A stretch of 64,000 bases of DNA from Adhaeribacter rhizoryzae (GTDB taxonomy: Bacteria; Bacteroidota; Bacteroidia; Cytophagales; Hymenobacteraceae), in the NCBI RefSeq assembly GCF_008629685.1, contig NZ_VWSF01000002.1:124001-188000 (forward strand). Direction: 5' to 3'. Shown in pieces: positions 18,801 to 26,425 of the stretch. Positions within the stretch are counted from its first letter, which is position 1; each line of letters opens with the position of its first letter. The position numbers were made by a program, and so were the translations under genes. The notes under the pieces were generated by a model, which saw only the letters and a program-made list of their open reading frames with translations, did no database searches and was not told the DNA's origin.

Positions 18801-19523
18801 GGTATCAATGGTGTATTTAATCTGGCGCAGCGCTTTTTCCTGTTGGTGGAGTTCCCGTAGCTGATCCTGGTAATGGGTTTCTTCTTCGGTGGTTAATAAA
18901 ATTACATCGTTCAGTTTTACCCGCAAATTTTCGAGTTCTTTTTTCTCAGTTTTGGCTTTCTCAAATGCCCAGACCGATATTTCGGAATAAATGCCAGTGT
19001 CGGTAATTTTTTCGAGTAACTCGCTGCGCTCGCTTTCGCTGGCTTTTAAAAAGCGGGTAAAATCACCCTGCGAAAGCATCACCGACCGTAAAAACTGGCT
19101 GTAATCTAAACCCGTTATTTCTATAATCCGGCTTTTAGTTTCAGTTAATTTCGACTCCAGAATTTCATTTGTTTGAACTTCACTCAGCTCCATTTTTACA
19201 TCCTGAAGCTTGCCTTCTACTTTACCGCGACTACGGCGCAACCACCATTTGGCCCGGTAAGCTTTGTTTTTTACCTCAAATTCTACTTCGGAGTAGCACT
19301 CTGAGGTGTGGCGGGTCATTATTTCGAAAGCATCGCGGTCGTGGCGGTGTACTTTGCCGTACAGGGCCACAGTAATGGCATCCAGAATAGTGGTTTTGCC
19401 AGCGCCGGTAGCTCCGGTTATGGCAAACAAACCCGATTCTGCAAAAGGGCTTTGGTCGAAACGAATTTCGTGTACCCCCTTCAGGGAGTTCAGATTCTGA
19501 AACCGGATGCCTAATATTTTCAT
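15855..19523 (-). CDS. sbcC: Exonuclease subunit SbcC (Rad50-like SMC ATPase)
   Basis: A 1222-residue ATPase of the Mre11/Rad50 class. Walker A is GATGAGKTTILDAI near residue 37. Two very long Gln/Glu-rich coiled coils flank a zinc-hook CPLCGSDQHP in the centre. The C-terminal half has the ABC signature LSGGESFLVSLALALGLSD and Walker B LFIDEGFGTLD. With SbcD it forms the complex that cuts hairpins and double-strand ends, removing cruciform palindromes. It lies 161 bases downstream of sbcD on the same strand, probably in one operon. Notably the window is rich in long palindromes, the natural substrates of this nuclease. Confidence 0.97.
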   Translation of the reverse strand: MKILGIRFQNLNSLKGVHEIRFDQSPFAESGLFAITGATGAGKTTILDAITVALYGKVHRHDRDAFEIMTRHTSECYSEVEFEVKNKAYRAKWWLRRSRGKVEGKLQDVKMELSEVQTNEILESKLTETKSRIIEITGLDYSQFLRSVMLSQGDFTRFLKASESERSELLEKITDTGIYSEISVWAFEKAKTEKKELENLRVKLNDVILLTTEEETHYQDQLRELHQQEKALRQIKYTIDTQVNWLQNLQKLALQKQEVTNHLAEQQALSISQQPQFQRLQQHQQALVYKPALAQLETTQNYYKNIAQTLASLNQQLPALQTEAREAANQLNQAEENAKVAAGNLQQAQPILEKVIRLDANIKHQREAYEHALTAHNKLNTEVNTATEQTAKKQTDLNKLNGQILDLQHWLGEHEGEACLERELDNFRHFIQDLKAVYQDIGKKELEKANLEKQNQTEEKNLDVIQENITRYQRTVTATETDRQNLHAQLKQILAGKTLEELEATASSLPTLISLCEQQAQLAEQFTQLQTREVELTKLIAQNSQNLENARAEHLLFQKQQAEAEAHLKDLQALVELEIRIQKYEKDRELLKSGEACPLCGSDQHPFVQHQYQTRLTEAEEKRNAYQQYVTDFTAQVNRQVTQITTLETRMAADTEQVKNLKTETANILQKFEQHNNQLPKPLDISNLILIRRVCQNKQQEYEKCRRTIGQIRELENQLKTLEQKIVQNREAAFRAENELGQVAEKIKGTQSLIRRIADELIDLREQEKHFTADASSFLSEFNLTFDFNQREYLEKELTARAAAYSKNNNLLRDLQLTQKQTETDLQKTLEILSEKKNTLVAQQKELEHQLTTLQNLETERKALFGDKQPTAERERLQQEANQQTELVNTWRVTLNQKQEALNLNQKQQAERQQEGERLQAEFDQLTRNLTAQIQAKGISSVEALVELFLSEEEAQQIATRQQQLENSLASATQLLQHTEINLQKEIARALTTENEETLTTQTLQIESEINLHNRDIGRLEELLKKDTELKARHQELARQIEVQQKEYLRWDKLANLIGSADGKKFSKFAQGLTLARLVMLANRHLLKINQRYKILKSPEQDLELQIIDTYQADAVRPMTTLSGGESFLVSLALALGLSDLAGRQAQIGSLFIDEGFGTLDAETLDTAISSLENLQASGKMIGIISHVEALKERISTQIQVIKMTGGTSKLQIVGHATDAYN

Positions 19524-19684
19524 TTAGTAGAAAGTGAAATTATACCTGTTCGTGCGCCAGCTTTTTTTGGTATGTATTTAAAGAGGAAATTCCCGATTGT
19601 TAGTTGAACACTTTGTTCCTGTTATTGGCTCAAGTTATTCTTAGTTAAACCTGCGCCGGCAATCGCAATTTTCAAAGCAAAAAT

Positions 19685-20908
19685 TTACTCTTGTTGGTGC
19701 ATTAATTCTAATAATTCATCGAAGGTATTGAGCAGATCGTTGTAGTCGTTTTGGTTGCCGGTGGGGAAAGCAGTTTCGCATTTTTTTCGGAATACATCTT
19801 TGGGTTGCAGTTCGTGTAATTGCTGCATTTCCGGCAAAGTGGTTTCCAATGCCTGAGCCGGGGTTAAGCGCACTTGCCGGGTGAAAAATTGTAAATGGTT
19901 TTTACCACCCAAACAATCAGATAATTGGTTCTCCAGGTCATGAATAAAGTTCTCGGTTTCTACCTGAATTTCTATCCAGGCCGGTAAGGTATAATCGCTG
20001 TTATCGAAAGTAGTAAGGTGGCGCTTAATTTTATCTAAATCGCCCCGGAACCGCACCAGTTTACGACAAACCGGCACTTGTACTTCTTCGAGGCGGGTAA
20101 GCTGGCCATCGGCAAAATCCAGTATAATAATTGTTTTTTTGTCTTCTACTTCGCTGAAGCTAAGCGGAATGGGCGAGCCGGAATAACGAATGTGCTGGAA
20201 ACCATTTACTTTTTGTGGCCGGTGCAAATGACCTAAAGCCACGTAATCAAACTCCACCGGAAACTGGTCGCCACAAATCTGGCCCAGGTTACCCACATGA
20301 ATTTCCTTTTCGCTATCGGAGGCGGAGCTGCCGGCGGCAAATAAATGTCCCATGGCAATAACCGGCACCCCTTGCTCTTTGTAGGGCTGAATATGGGTAA
20401 CCAGATCTTCGTAGTGGGCGCAAATGCCGCGTTTCAGGCGGGCTTCCTGTTCTTCGTAGGTTTCGCCGGGCACCGATAACCGAATATCTTTGTCGCGCAG
20501 GAAAGGAACGGCACACACTACCAGTTGGGTAATACCAGTGGCATCGGAAATAGGTATTATTTCTTCCTGAATATTGGGCGTAGCACCACCAATTACGTGC
20601 ACATTAAAATAGCGGAGCAAAGCTTGGGGCGCATTAAGTGTAGAAACCGAGTCGTGGTTACCCCCAATAATTACAATATCGCGGCAGCAGGAGCCCCGCA
20701 GGTGCCACAAAAAATCGTAATATTGTTTTAAAGCTGCATTAGACGGAGAACCCGTATCAAAAATATCGCCCGCAATTATTAAAAGTTCAACTTGTTGCTC
20801 CTGAATGGTTTGTACCAGCCAATCTAAAAAATGCTGATGCTCATCGGTTCGCTCACATTGTTCTAACCTTTTACCTAAATGCCAATCCGACGTATGTAAA
20901 ACGCGCAT
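19685..20908 (-). CDS. sbcD: Exonuclease subunit SbcD (Mre11-like nuclease)
   Basis: A 407-residue calcineurin-like phosphoesterase. The di-metal motifs are in order: HTSDWHLGK at the N-terminus, AGDIFDTGSPS, GGNHDS, and GHLHRPQ. The C-terminal capping domain follows. It is the 3'-5' exonuclease and endonuclease subunit that pairs with SbcC encoded downstream. The start ATG at 20908 directly begins the canonical MRVLHTSDWH. Confidence 0.97.
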   Translation of the reverse strand: MRVLHTSDWHLGKRLEQCERTDEHQHFLDWLVQTIQEQQVELLIIAGDIFDTGSPSNAALKQYYDFLWHLRGSCCRDIVIIGGNHDSVSTLNAPQALLRYFNVHVIGGATPNIQEEIIPISDATGITQLVVCAVPFLRDKDIRLSVPGETYEEQEARLKRGICAHYEDLVTHIQPYKEQGVPVIAMGHLFAAGSSASDSEKEIHVGNLGQICGDQFPVEFDYVALGHLHRPQKVNGFQHIRYSGSPIPLSFSEVEDKKTIIILDFADGQLTRLEEVQVPVCRKLVRFRGDLDKIKRHLTTFDNSDYTLPAWIEIQVETENFIHDLENQLSDCLGGKNHLQFFTRQVRLTPAQALETTLPEMQQLHELQPKDVFRKKCETAFPTGNQNDYNDLLNTFDELLELMHQQE

Positions 20909-21063
20909 GCAATTCCTCCCGCTTTTTTCTGCGTTTGAAGATAATAGTTTCTGCGGAAAAATAGCGGCTGGTGGCTCAGATATTCTGACAAATTTTAAGC
21001 TTTATTTTAAAGCCACAATTCTTAGAACTGGCATTGAGGGCATTAAAGCGCCTGACAAATTGG

Positions 21064-21468
21064 TTACTTGGTAAAATATTCCGAAAGCAGAAATTGCAGG
21101 TCTTCTTCGTAAAGAGGTTTGTTCAGGAACACTTCTACTTCCGGAAAGTTTTTCAGACGCTCTACATCCTGGTAATTTTGCGAAGTAGTTAGGATGGCAA
21201 TAACCGGCTGTTGCGCGGAAGTTCTTAAAGCCCGGAATGCTTCTAAAAATTCGAAGCCGTTCATATCGGGCATATTAATATCCAGCAGAATTAACTCCGG
21301 AAACATATTTTTTTCTCCGGATCGCTGCTGTAACAAACGAATGGCTTCATTCCCGTCCAGGCAAATAGAAATATTTTGAGCCAAGCCACTTCTTTTTAAA
21401 AGAGAGCTAGTAAGGAAATTACTGATTTCGTCGTCGTCAATTAGTAAAACCTCTTTTATTAGCTGCAT
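21064..21468 (-). CDS. Single-domain response regulator
   Basis: A 134-residue stand-alone receiver domain: acidic pocket IDDDEIS, phospho-acceptor Asp in LILLDINMPDMNG, conserved Thr in ILTTSQ, and Lys in VFLNKPLYEEDL. No output domain, so it acts by protein interaction or as a phosphorelay shuttle. No kinase gene is adjacent. The cognate kinase cannot be assigned. Confidence 0.9.
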   Translation of the reverse strand: MQLIKEVLLIDDDEISNFLTSSLLKRSGLAQNISICLDGNEAIRLLQQRSGEKNMFPELILLDINMPDMNGFEFLEAFRALRTSAQQPVIAILTTSQNYQDVERLKNFPEVEVFLNKPLYEEDLQFLLSEYFTK

Positions 21469-21645
21469 TATGCTGTTTTTGTTCTCTTACTACTGCCTAA
21501 ACTAAGCAGAAGTTTTAATTTGGACTAATTGTATAAGCTGATTTTATGTATTTTCTTTTTTTAGTTATATTAAAGTTTTGTTTTATTTAAATTCTCATAA
21601 TTTTTAGAAAAAGTATTTTTATTCGGGTGTGTTAAATTATTGCCA

Positions 21646-21681
21646 TAAAAAAGGAGCTCCGTTCTAAAACAGTGCTCCTTT
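21646..21681 (-). terminator. Intrinsic terminator of the cysC-cysD-cysN operon
   Basis: On the minus strand AAAGGAGC pairs with GCTCCTTT and is followed by a T run. It lies just beyond the cysN stop codon. Confidence 0.85.
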
Positions 21682-21704
21682 ATAAGAATTAGATAAGATT
21701 AAAA

Positions 21705-22973
21705 TTATAAGATTATACCGGCCGCTAAAGTTTCGTTAGTAAATTCATCTATCAAAATCAGGCTGCCGGTAGCGGCGTTGCGGCGGTAATCATCAAAGAA
21801 CAAAGGCACAGTACTCCGGATTACAATCCGGGCAATATCGTTCAGGCCAATATTCAGGTCGTCTTCAATTTTGTGCAGCGTATTAATATTCATTTTGTAC
21901 CGAATATCTTTTACCAAACATTTGGCTTCGCGGGTGGTATGCCTAATAATATATTTTTTGCCTTTTACCAGCGGCTTTTCGTGCATCCAGCAAATCATGA
22001 GTTCTATATCCTGCGAGGTTTGGGGCTGATTGTTTGGCTTTACAATCATGTCGCCGCGGCTAATATCTATCTCATCATTCAGGGTTATGGTAACCGACAT
22101 GGGCGGAAAAGCTTCTGCTACGGGCCCATCAAAGGTTTCGATAGCGCTGATTTTGCTGGTAAAACCCGATGGCAATACCATTACTTCGTCGCCGGGTTTA
22201 AAAACGCCACCTTCTACGCGGCCGGCATAACCCCGGAAATCGTGGTACTCGGTAGTTTGCGGCCGCGATACATACTGCACCGGGAAACGGGCATCTACCA
22301 GATTAAGATCGCTGCCCAAATGCACGTTTTCTAAGGTGTACAGCAGGGTAGGACCTTCGTACCACGGCATACTTTCGGAGCGGTTTACAATATTATCGCC
22401 CTGCAACGCGCTCACCGGAATGTAGCTTACATCGGCAATATCTAGGCGTGAAATAAACGTTTCGAAATCGGCTTTAATCTTGTTAAATACTTCTTCGCTG
22501 AAGCCCACCAGGTCCATTTTGTTTACGCACAAAATAATATGGTCTATTTTCAGGAGCGACGCAATAAAAGTATGGCGGCAGGTTTGTTCGATTACTCCTT
22601 TGCGGGCATCTACCAGCACAATAGCCAGGTTAGCCGTAGAAGCCCCGGTTACCATGTTGCGGGTGTACTGGATGTGGCCCGGCGTATCGGCCATGATAAA
22701 TTTACGGGTAGGGGTGGCAAAATAACGGTAAGCCACATCAATGGTAATGCCCTGCTCACGTTCGGCCCGTAAGCCATCGGTTAACAAAGCCAGGTTTACG
22801 TATTCTTCACCCCGCTGTTGGCTGGTTCTTTCAATATTTTGCAGCTGGTCTTCAAAAATAGTTTTGGTATCGTAGAGTAAACGGCCAATTAAGGTGCTTT
22901 TGCCATCGTCTACGCTGCCGCAGGTGATAAAACGCAATAAATCGGCTTCTCTTTTTTGTTCTTTTATTTCCAT
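21705..22973 (-). CDS. cysN: Sulfate adenylyltransferase GTPase subunit CysN
   Basis: GTPase subunit of ATP sulfurylase, which with CysD makes adenosine phosphosulfate (APS) from sulfate and ATP. G-domain motifs: GSVDDGKSTLIGRLLYD (P-loop), DTPGHIQYTRNM (G3), and NKMDLV (G4), followed by two EF-Tu-like beta barrels. The start is taken at the ATG at 22973 (MEIKEQKREADLL), because the extra 16 residues of the longer frame are encoded by a low-complexity intergenic repeat. About 422 residues, with no CysC fusion; APS kinase is a separate gene upstream in the operon. Confidence 0.95.
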   Translation of the reverse strand: MEIKEQKREADLLRFITCGSVDDGKSTLIGRLLYDTKTIFEDQLQNIERTSQQRGEEYVNLALLTDGLRAEREQGITIDVAYRYFATPTRKFIMADTPGHIQYTRNMVTGASTANLAIVLVDARKGVIEQTCRHTFIASLLKIDHIILCVNKMDLVGFSEEVFNKIKADFETFISRLDIADVSYIPVSALQGDNIVNRSESMPWYEGPTLLYTLENVHLGSDLNLVDARFPVQYVSRPQTTEYHDFRGYAGRVEGGVFKPGDEVMVLPSGFTSKISAIETFDGPVAEAFPPMSVTITLNDEIDISRGDMIVKPNNQPQTSQDIELMICWMHEKPLVKGKKYIIRHTTREAKCLVKDIRYKMNINTLHKIEDDLNIGLNDIARIVIRSTVPLFFDDYRRNAATGSLILIDEFTNETLAAGIIL

Positions 22974-23016
22974 TATATTTTGGTTGCTGATTGCTGGTTG
23001 TTGATTGTAATTATTT

Positions 23017-23070
23017 AACAATCAATTAGCTAACAATTCAACAATTAACAATTCAACAATTTAACAATTA
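23017..23070. repeat. AACAATT-type simple tandem repeat
   Basis: Between cysD and cysN there is a run of degenerate AACAATT units, each separated by one to three bases. It is A+T-rich and low complexity. The irregular unit rules out a CRISPR array. It may modulate spacing or mRNA processing in the operon. Confidence 0.6.
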
Positions 23071-23976
23071 AAAATATCCCTGTTTTTTCCGGTCTTCCAT
23101 AGCCGCTTCGGAGCGTTGGTCGTCGGCGCGGGCGGCACGTTCGGTTACGCGGGCGGCGGCTACTTCGGCAATAATATCTTCCAGATTACTGGCCGGCGAT
23201 TCTACGGCGCCAGTACAACTCATGTCGCCTACGGTCCGGAAACGAATGGTTTTTTCTTCGTATTGCTCGCCTTTGAGTAAGGTAATAAATTCGGATTTAG
23301 CTAATAAAACACCCTGGCGGTTGACAATTTCGCGCTGGTGCGAGAAGTAAATAGAAGGTAGTTCCAGTTCTTCTTCGGCAATATATTGCCAGATATCCAA
23401 CTCGGTCCAGTTACTCAGCGGAAACACCCGGAAGTGTTCGCCGGGATTTTTGCGGCCGTTGTACAAATGCCACAATTCGGGGCGCTGGTTTTTAGGGTCC
23501 CATTGGCTAAATTCATCGCGGTGCGAGAAGAAACGTTCTTTGGCGCGGGCCTTTTCTTCGTCGCGGCGGGCACCGCCAAACGCCACATCAAACTTAAATT
23601 CTTCGATAGCGCTTAGCAGGGTTACGGTTTGCAAACCATTACGGCTCGGGTTCGGGCCTTTCTCTTCTTCGGCTAAACCCTGGTCGATAGAATCCTGTAC
23701 GGTGCGCACAATTAAGCGGGCCCCAATTTTATTTACCAGATAATCGCGGAACTCGATGGTTTCGGGGAAATTATGGCCGGTATCTACGTGCAACATGGGG
23801 AAAGGCAATTTAGCCGGCCAGAAAGCCTTACGGGCCAAATGCGCCATTACAATAGAGTCTTTACCACCCGAAAATAAAAGAACTGGTTTTTCGAACTGGG
23901 CCACCGCTTCCCGCATAATGTAAATAGATTCGGCTTCCAGTTGCTTTAAATAACTTAATTTATAAGAATAAGACAT
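23068..23976 (-). CDS. cysD: Sulfate adenylyltransferase subunit CysD
   Basis: A 302-residue ATP-PPi-type adenylyltransferase, the catalytic partner of CysN in APS synthesis. The PP-loop is LLFSGGKDSIVMAHLA, followed by HVDTGHNFPETIEFRD and the ARRDEEKARAKER segment typical of CysD. The C-terminal MSCTGAVES stretch is also family-typical. It lies between cysC and cysN on the minus strand in one operon, 105 bases before cysC in map order. Confidence 0.97.
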   Translation of the reverse strand: MSYSYKLSYLKQLEAESIYIMREAVAQFEKPVLLFSGGKDSIVMAHLARKAFWPAKLPFPMLHVDTGHNFPETIEFRDYLVNKIGARLIVRTVQDSIDQGLAEEEKGPNPSRNGLQTVTLLSAIEEFKFDVAFGGARRDEEKARAKERFFSHRDEFSQWDPKNQRPELWHLYNGRKNPGEHFRVFPLSNWTELDIWQYIAEEELELPSIYFSHQREIVNRQGVLLAKSEFITLLKGEQYEEKTIRFRTVGDMSCTGAVESPASNLEDIIAEVAAARVTERAARADDQRSEAAMEDRKKQGYF

Positions 23977-24081
23977 GTTTGTTTAATCCATTGTCCTAAG
24001 CCCACGGCCCAGGAAAAATTTTATTAAATATTAAACTAAATGATTTTGTATGCCGGAAAGAAAACTCCGGTAAAGCCGGAA

Positions 24082-24687
24082 TTAACAACAATGCGGTTTG
24101 ATCCGGGGCAGCAACATATCCAGTAATTTCTGCAGGCTGGATGAATAATCTTCCAGGTCAGTCCGGATTTCGAGCGCGGGTTGGGTTGGTGCTTCAAAAG
24201 GCGCATCCAGGCCGGTAAAGTTCTTAATTTCGCCGTTTAAAGCTTTTTTGTACAAGCCCTTTACATCCCGTTCGGCACAAACAGCAAAAGGTGCGTTTAT
24301 ATAAACTTCGCAAAAATCGGCTTCGCCAATAATATTGCGGGCCAAATTCCGGATTTCTGCGGTGGGGCTAATGAGCGAGCAAATGGTAACCATACCGGCG
24401 TTTAAAAATAATTTGGCGGTTTCAGCCGAGCGACGAATATTTTCGAGGCGATCGGCTTCGGAAAAGCCCAGATTATTATTAATGCCGCTCCGCAGGTTGT
24501 CGCCGTCCAGTAGTTGGGTTAAAAAGCCTTGGGCGTGCAATTCACGTTCCAGGCCTTTGGCCAACGTGCTTTTGCCGGAACCCGATAAGCCAGCCATCCA
24601 TACCACCACGGCCCGCTGCTTCAGCAACGCTTCCTTATCCTGGCGGGTAAGGGTTTGGTCAAAAATAGGGTAAATATGTTCGGCCAT
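24082..24687 (-). CDS. cysC: Adenylyl-sulfate kinase CysC
   Basis: A 201-residue APS kinase that phosphorylates APS to PAPS. P-loop GLSGSGKSTLAKGLE, substrate motif LDGDNLRSGINNNLGFSEADRLENIRR shortened here, and the lid segment ISPTAEIRNLAR. Phosphate-binding KGLYKKALNGEIKNFTG follows. It is the promoter-proximal gene of the cysC-cysD-cysN operon. Its presence next to an APS-type reductase (CysH) is not strictly needed for sulfate reduction, so PAPS may also serve sulfation. Confidence 0.96.
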   Translation of the reverse strand: MAEHIYPIFDQTLTRQDKEALLKQRAVVVWMAGLSGSGKSTLAKGLERELHAQGFLTQLLDGDNLRSGINNNLGFSEADRLENIRRSAETAKLFLNAGMVTICSLISPTAEIRNLARNIIGEADFCEVYINAPFAVCAERDVKGLYKKALNGEIKNFTGLDAPFEAPTQPALEIRTDLEDYSSSLQKLLDMLLPRIKPHCC

Positions 24688-24710
24688 ACCGACGTCTTCG
24701 TTTTGGAGGC

Positions 24711-24718
24711 CAAAATTA
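24711..24718 (-). promoter_or_regulatory. Bacteroidota -7 promoter element for cysC-D-N
   Basis: On the minus strand this reads TAATTTTG, an exact TAnnTTTG match. It is 24 bases upstream of the cysC start, which would leave a very short leader and no room for an attenuator. No clear -33 TTTG was found at the usual spacing. Confidence 0.45.
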
Positions 24719-24819
24719 AGAGGTTAAGTTGGATATTTAAAAAATATTTAAATAAGTTTGAATATTTATGCAAATAAACAAACTCACGCGTGGTAGTATT
24801 AGTTAAAGCTACCTAATTT

Positions 24820-25587
24820 ATGTTCATGGAAATAGACCTGGAAAAACTCTTTCAAATAGCCGTAGATGCCGGCGAAGCCATCCTGGTAGTGTATAATAAT
24901 CCGCAGGAAGCCGGGCTCGTAAAATTAAAAACCGATGAATCGCCGCTGACCTTAGCCGATGAAGCTTCGCACCTGATTATCCAGCAAGGGCTGGAGCAAC
25001 TTACCCCCGAAATTCCAATATTATCGGAAGAAGGCGCCGCTATCCCGTACGAAGAACGCCAAGCCTGGGAATATTTCTGGTGTGTAGACCCGCTGGATGG
25101 CACCAAAGAATTTATTCACCGGAACGGCGAATTTACCGTTAACATTGCCCTTATTCATAAAAATACCCCAGTATTGGGCGTTATTTACGTGCCCGTAACC
25201 GGTGATTTGTATTACGGTGGTCCTGAGAAAGGCAGCTTTAAACGAACAGCCGCCGGCGAAACAAGCAGTTTAAAAGTTCAGGCCGATGCGCCCGAATGGA
25301 TTGCCATTGGCAGCCGCTCCCATGCTTCGCCCGACGAACAAGCCGTTTTAGAAAAATATCCGGTCGTAAAATCTATTTCGGCGGGCAGCTCGCTTAAATT
25401 TTGCTACGTAGCCGAAGGCAAAGCCCATATTTATTACCGCCACGGCCCTACCATGGAGTGGGATACCGCCGCCGGCCAGGCCATTGTAGCGGGCAGCGGC
25501 GGCACCCTAACTATGCCCAACGGCGAACCTTTTTTGTATAATAAACCTTCTTTGCTAAATGGCGGCTTTATTTGTAAAGTAAATTAA
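24820..25587 (+). CDS. cysQ: 3'(2'),5'-bisphosphate nucleotidase CysQ
   Basis: A 255-residue member of the inositol monophosphatase superfamily. Metal-binding motifs: SEEGAAIPYEER, DPLDGTKEFIHRNGEFTVNIAL shortened here, and WDTAAGQAIV near the C-terminus. It hydrolyses PAP, the by-product of PAPS use, to AMP. It is divergent from cysC, matching its role in sulfate assimilation. Two in-frame ATG codons (24820 and 24826) are possible starts. Confidence 0.93.
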   Translation: MFMEIDLEKLFQIAVDAGEAILVVYNNPQEAGLVKLKTDESPLTLADEASHLIIQQGLEQLTPEIPILSEEGAAIPYEERQAWEYFWCVDPLDGTKEFIHRNGEFTVNIALIHKNTPVLGVIYVPVTGDLYYGGPEKGSFKRTAAGETSSLKVQADAPEWIAIGSRSHASPDEQAVLEKYPVVKSISAGSSLKFCYVAEGKAHIYYRHGPTMEWDTAAGQAIVAGSGGTLTMPNGEPFLYNKPSLLNGGFICKVN

Positions 25588-25782
25588 CAAAGCACAGCAG
25601 CGATAAATCTAAAATATTTAACCGGTATACTTAAGAATTTTAAACTTATTTTGCTCAGAATGGTATACCTTTTAGCTAATTCGCTATCAATAGAAAAGAT
25701 AGCAGCTAACAGAATATTTTCAGCATAATATTTGTTGAACTAAATAATGCCATACTTATTTTTTTAATTAGAACTTAGTGTT

Positions 25783-25790
25783 TAGCTTTG
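25783..25790 (+). promoter_or_regulatory. -7 promoter element for the Cys leader and rhodanese-cysH unit
   Basis: TAGCTTTG is an exact TAnnTTTG match. It lies 16 bases before the ATG of the leader ORF, which predicts a transcript start near 25797 and a short 5' end. A -33 TTTG is not obvious; the region there is a T tract. Confidence 0.5.
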
Positions 25791-25806
25791 TACTAATAAA
25801 TAACAA

Positions 25807-25905
25807 ATGATACAGACCCAGAACCTTTTGCTTACACCCGTTATGCCCGCAACCTGTTGCTGTTGCATGGCTACGCTGTGTACGGAAGGCTTATGGTTGT
25901 TGTAA
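25807..25905 (+). CDS. Cysteine-rich leader peptide of an attenuator
   Basis: A 32-codon ORF (ATG at 25807, TAA at 25903-25905). Codons 17-20 are four consecutive Cys codons (TGT TGC TGT TGC, 25855-25866) and codon 25 is another Cys. The rest is hydrophobic or neutral and resembles no known protein. It lies between a promoter element and an intrinsic terminator, upstream of rhodanese and cysH. This is the layout of amino-acid attenuation leaders such as trpL or hisL, with Cys codons matching the sulfate-assimilation genes downstream. The peptide itself probably has no function. Translation is inferred, not shown. Confidence 0.75.
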   Translation: MIQTQNLLLTPVMPATCCCCMATLCTEGLWLL

Positions 25906-25965
25906 TATAAAATACTGCCATTTATATAGGAATAGAGCCTCTCCGTATGCGGGGAGGCTTTTTTT
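25884..25965 (+). promoter_or_regulatory. Transcription attenuator: antiterminator and terminator
   Basis: The terminator is a 9-bp stem (25936-25944 with 25951-25959, one G-T pair) followed by seven T. The segment GGAAGGCT at 25884-25891 can instead pair with the terminator's 5' arm AGCCTCTCC (5 bp, one bulged C, 3 bp), which would block the terminator. A ribosome stalled on the Cys codons at 25855-25866 leaves 25884-25891 free, allowing read-through. A ribosome reaching the stop codon at 25903 would cover it, so the terminator forms. The logic is Cys scarcity turning the operon on. Confidence 0.7.
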
Positions 25966-26019
25966 ATGCTTTATTTTAAGCAAAGTGGTGCCTATTATTA
26001 AAAAATTAACTCACAAAAA

Positions 26020-26337
26020 ATGAAAGAAGTTACCGTTCAGGACCTGAAAAAACTGATAGACGAAAAAGCCGATTTCCAACTGATAGATGTGCGTGAGCCG
26101 CACGAATACCAGATTGCCAACCTGCAAGGCGAATTAATTCCGCTGGGTCAGGTAGAAGCCAACGTAGATAAAATTAATCGCGATAAGCAGGTGGTGGTAC
26201 ATTGTAGAAGCGGTGCCCGCAGCGGCAACGCCATTGCAGCCCTGGAAGCCCGGTACGGTTTTACCAATTTATATAATTTAAAAGGTGGTATCCTGGCCTG
26301 GTCCGATGAGATCGACCCATCGGTACCGAAATACTGA
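26020..26337 (+). CDS. Rhodanese-like domain protein
   Basis: A 105-residue single-domain rhodanese. The active-site Cys lies in VVVHCRSGARS, with the usual DVREPHEY motif near the N-terminus. It carries sulfane sulfur as a persulfide. It is the first gene after the Cys attenuator and is followed by cysH, so it likely belongs to sulfur assimilation or trafficking. No signal peptide, so cytosolic. Confidence 0.92.
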   Translation: MKEVTVQDLKKLIDEKADFQLIDVREPHEYQIANLQGELIPLGQVEANVDKINRDKQVVVHCRSGARSGNAIAALEARYGFTNLYNLKGGILAWSDEIDPSVPKY

Positions 26338-26425
26338 TAATAAAAGGCCAGTCGCTAATAAAATAGTTTTTGGCCGATATAGATAAATCGCTTTACCAAT
26401 CATAAAGCGGCTAATAATTAATAAG

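Noticed and set aside
15855-19523. Plus-strand ORFs inside sbcC
   Set aside because: Antisense frames with Ser/Cys-rich low-complexity content caused by the Gln/Glu-rich coiled coil on the other strand.
23017-23070. AACAATT repeats as a CRISPR array
   Set aside because: Units are short, irregular and without spacers; no cas genes are in the window.
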